Assembly (NCBI RefSeq): GCF_001513955.1
Contig: NZ_KQ948146.1
Span: 98,476 to 162,475, forward strand
DNA length: 64,000 nt
Reading direction: 5' to 3'
Source of the DNA: Streptomyces pseudovenezuelae
GTDB lineage: Bacteria > Actinomycetota > Actinomycetes > Streptomycetales > Streptomycetaceae
Part shown: one piece after another, positions 62,256 through 64,000 of the stretch
How positions within the stretch are numbered: the first letter of the stretch is position 1
Layout of the letters: the number at the start of each line of letters is the position of its first letter
Position numbers and translations under genes: made by a program
The notes under the pieces: generated by a model
The model's database searches: none
What the model was told of the DNA's origin: nothing
The model's input: the letters and a program-made list of their open reading frames with translations, nothing else

Positions 62256-63596
62256 ATGCGACTTCGTACGCTGACCGCACTGGCCGGCGCACTGGCCCTG
62301 TGTCTGACGGGGTGTGCGCGGAGCGGCTCCGCGGGGTCCTCCTCGCACACCGTGACGTACTGGCTGTGGGACTCCAACCAGCAGCCCGCCTACCAGGCCT
62401 GCGCCAAGGACTTCGAGCAGCGCAACCCCGGACTGCACGTGAAAATAACCCAGTTGGGCTGGGACGACTACTGGACCAAGCTCACCGCGAGCTTCATCGC
62501 GGGCACCGAGCCGGACGTGTTCACCGACCACATCCAGAAGTTCGGCCAGTTCGCCGACCTGAAGGTCCTCGAACCGCTCGACGACCTGGGCATCGACGAG
62601 TCCGCCTACCAGCCCGGGCTCGCGGCCAACTGGATGGGCCAGGACGGCCACCGCTACGGCTCCCCCAAGGACTGGGACACCGTCGCCCTCTTCTACAACA
62701 AGAAGATGACCGACGCGGCCGGGCTCACGGCGGCCCAGCTGAACGACCTCGCCTGGAACCCCGGGGACGGCGGCAGCTTCGAGAAGGCCGTCGCCCACCT
62801 CACCGTCGACAGGAACGGCAAGCGGGGCGACGAGCCGGGCTTCGACAAGAACCACGTCAAGGTGTACGGCCTCGCCACCAACGGCGGCGGGGACGGCGAC
62901 GGCCAGACCCAGTGGAGCACCTTCACCGCCTCCGCCGGCTGGAGCTACACGGACAAGAAGCGGTGGGGCACGAAGTACAAGTACGACAGCCCCGCCTACC
63001 AGTCCGCCGTCAAGTGGTACTTCGGGCTGGCGAAGAAGGGCTACATGGCGCCCTTCACCGACTACAACTCCCAGTCCAACCAGGCCAACACCCAGATCGC
63101 GGCCGGCAAGGCGGCGACCGCCTTCGACGGCGCCTGGATGATCTCGACGTACGCCGGGTTCAAGGGCCTGGACATGCGTACCGCGGTCACGCCCGAGGGC
63201 CCCACCGGCAAGCGGGCCACCATGATGAACGGTCTCGCCGACTCCATCACCAAGAACGCCCGCAACAAGGAGGGCGCCCGCAAGTGGGTGAAGTACCTGG
63301 CGTCGGACGAGTGCCAGAGGACGGTGGGCGGCTACGGCATCGTGTTCCCCGCCACCCCTGACGGCACCGCGGCCGCCGTGGCCGCCTACCGGAAGAAGGG
63401 GATCGACGTCACGGCCTTCACCGAGCCGGTCGCCGACAAGAAGGACTTCACGACCTTCTCCTACCCCATCACCAACTACGCCGCGGACGTGTACGCGTTG
63501 ATGCATCCCGCCATGCAGGACATCTTCGGCAACGGCCGGTCCGTGACCAGCCTCGACCAGACCAACGACCAGATCAACCTGATCCTCTCGCAGTGA
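62256..63596 (+). CDS. Sugar ABC transporter solute-binding lipoprotein, second system
   Basis: A 446-residue lipoprotein with the lipobox LCLTGC (lipidated Cys20). Mature-protein features are HTVTYWLWDSNQQPAYQACA, FIAGTEPDVFTDHIQKFGQF, the hinge WDTVALFYNKKMTDAAGLT and TAFDGAWMISTYAGFKGL. The fold is CUT1 family 1, with aromatic residues suited to a sugar site. ATG 62256 has GAGGGA 6 nt upstream and lies 10 bp after the permease stop. Its paralogue at 35 kb is not close enough by eye to share a substrate with confidence. Confidence 0.92.
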   Translation: MRLRTLTALAGALALCLTGCARSGSAGSSSHTVTYWLWDSNQQPAYQACAKDFEQRNPGLHVKITQLGWDDYWTKLTASFIAGTEPDVFTDHIQKFGQFADLKVLEPLDDLGIDESAYQPGLAANWMGQDGHRYGSPKDWDTVALFYNKKMTDAAGLTAAQLNDLAWNPGDGGSFEKAVAHLTVDRNGKRGDEPGFDKNHVKVYGLATNGGGDGDGQTQWSTFTASAGWSYTDKKRWGTKYKYDSPAYQSAVKWYFGLAKKGYMAPFTDYNSQSNQANTQIAAGKAATAFDGAWMISTYAGFKGLDMRTAVTPEGPTGKRATMMNGLADSITKNARNKEGARKWVKYLASDECQRTVGGYGIVFPATPDGTAAAVAAYRKKGIDVTAFTEPVADKKDFTTFSYPITNYAADVYALMHPAMQDIFGNGRSVTSLDQTNDQINLILSQ

Positions 63597-63625
63597 TCCC
63601 GCGACCAGTGAAGGGCACGCACTTC

Positions 63626-64000
63626 ATGACGTTCTCCCTCGGCATCGTCGGCGCCGGCCAGTTCTCCGGCCAGTTCGCGACGCTGTTCCAGGCCCACCCC
63701 GGCGTCGGCGACGTGTACGTCACCGATCTGCTGCCCGAACGCGCCGAGCAGCTCGCCTCGGCGCAGGGACTGGCCGGCACCTTCCCCACCTACGAGGCCA
63801 TGCTGGAGTCGAAGGAGGTCGACGCGGTCGCGATCTTCACCCAGCGCTGGACGCACGGCCCCCTGGTGCTCCAGGGCCTGAACGCCGGCAAGCACGTGTA
63901 CTCCGCGGTCCCCATGGCCATCACCACCGAGGAGATAGCGGCGATCATCGACGCGGTCCGGGCGACCGGGCTGACGTACATGATGGGCGAGACCAGCCAG
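63626..64000 (+). CDS. Gfo/Idh/MocA-family oxidoreductase (3' end cut by window edge)
   Basis: The first 125 residues of a dehydrogenase. The Rossmann motif is FSLGIVGAGQFSGQFATLF, followed by VYVTDLLPERAEQLASAQGL and VDAVAIFTQRWTHGPLVLQG. The usual catalytic EKP motif is replaced, the segment reading HVYSAVPMAITTEE, a variant seen in some family members. ATG 63626 follows GAAGGG. It starts 29 bp after the binding protein stop in the same operon, so it probably acts on the imported sugar or its acid. Confidence 0.85.
   Translation, partial: MTFSLGIVGAGQFSGQFATLFQAHPGVGDVYVTDLLPERAEQLASAQGLAGTFPTYEAMLESKEVDAVAIFTQRWTHGPLVLQGLNAGKHVYSAVPMAITTEEIAAIIDAVRATGLTYMMGETSQ

Noticed and set aside
1-64000. 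Secondary-metabolite biosynthetic cluster
   Set aside because: No polyketide synthase, peptide synthetase, terpene synthase or RiPP precursor gene is recognisable.
1-64000. Mobile elements or integration sites
   Set aside because: No transposase, integrase, tRNA or flanking direct repeats were seen.

Overview
The window is high-GC DNA with strong G/C bias at third codon positions, GTG/TTG starts, Tat signals, whiJ-type developmental genes and many two-gene convergent or divergent units. This is typical of a Streptomyces chromosome. No rRNA, tRNA, insertion sequence, prophage or CRISPR array was recognised. Most of the window looks like chromosome-arm or near-core housekeeping and carbohydrate-metabolism DNA, not a biosynthetic cluster.

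Layout. 0-5 kb: an ABC exporter cut by the left edge, then a whiJ-like developmental locus (HEAT-like hypothetical, RsbW-type ATPase, DUF397 protein, XRE/DUF5753 regulator). 5-10 kb: methyltransferase, aldo/keto reductase, a Gfo/Idh/MocA dehydrogenase whose 3' end has been amplified as four decaying 147-bp repeats, a frameshifted pseudogene and a GNAT enzyme. 10-18 kb: GH64 glucanase, SpoIIE phosphatase, MMPL transporter, sulfite-oxidase-like enzyme, SthA transhydrogenase, DUF5709 protein. 18-25 kb: APC permease, Ni/Co transporter, and a GT-C glycosyltransferase coupled to a flippase-like protein.

25-39 kb is the most interesting block. It is a sugar-uptake locus read leftwards (solute-binding lipoprotein, two permeases, two large uncharacterised alpha-toroid-like proteins), followed by an NTF2-like protein, beta-phosphoglucomutase and a GH65 phosphorylase. 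A ROK regulator and a BadF/N-acetylglucosamine-kinase-like protein diverge from a clear inverted-repeat operator at its upstream side. A LacI-type operator lies in front of the uptake operon, and near-identical sites precede the exporter at the left edge and an oxidoreductase at 53 kb.

39-58 kb: a Tat-exported PAP2 phosphatase fused to an autotransporter-type repeat, a GT39 mannosyltransferase, a stand-alone DUF3662 (FhaA N-terminal) protein, an RpiR regulator, an ANTAR-GAF-PAS-SpoIIE signalling phosphatase, flavin reductase, peptidoglycan-binding protein, ATP-grasp enzyme, a TetR regulator with repeated operator sequences shared with a DUF35 protein, a secreted alpha/beta-hydrolase-like protein and a membrane-anchored S1 protease. 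59-64 kb: a second sugar ABC system (two permeases, lipoprotein, Gfo/Idh/MocA enzyme cut by the right edge), divergent from a ROK regulator with paired 20-bp sites in the intergenic region.

Neither sugar ABC system has its own ATPase, so both probably use a shared MsiK-type ATPase encoded elsewhere. Start codons were chosen from visible Shine-Dalgarno sequences. All family assignments are from sequence reading only, without database searches.
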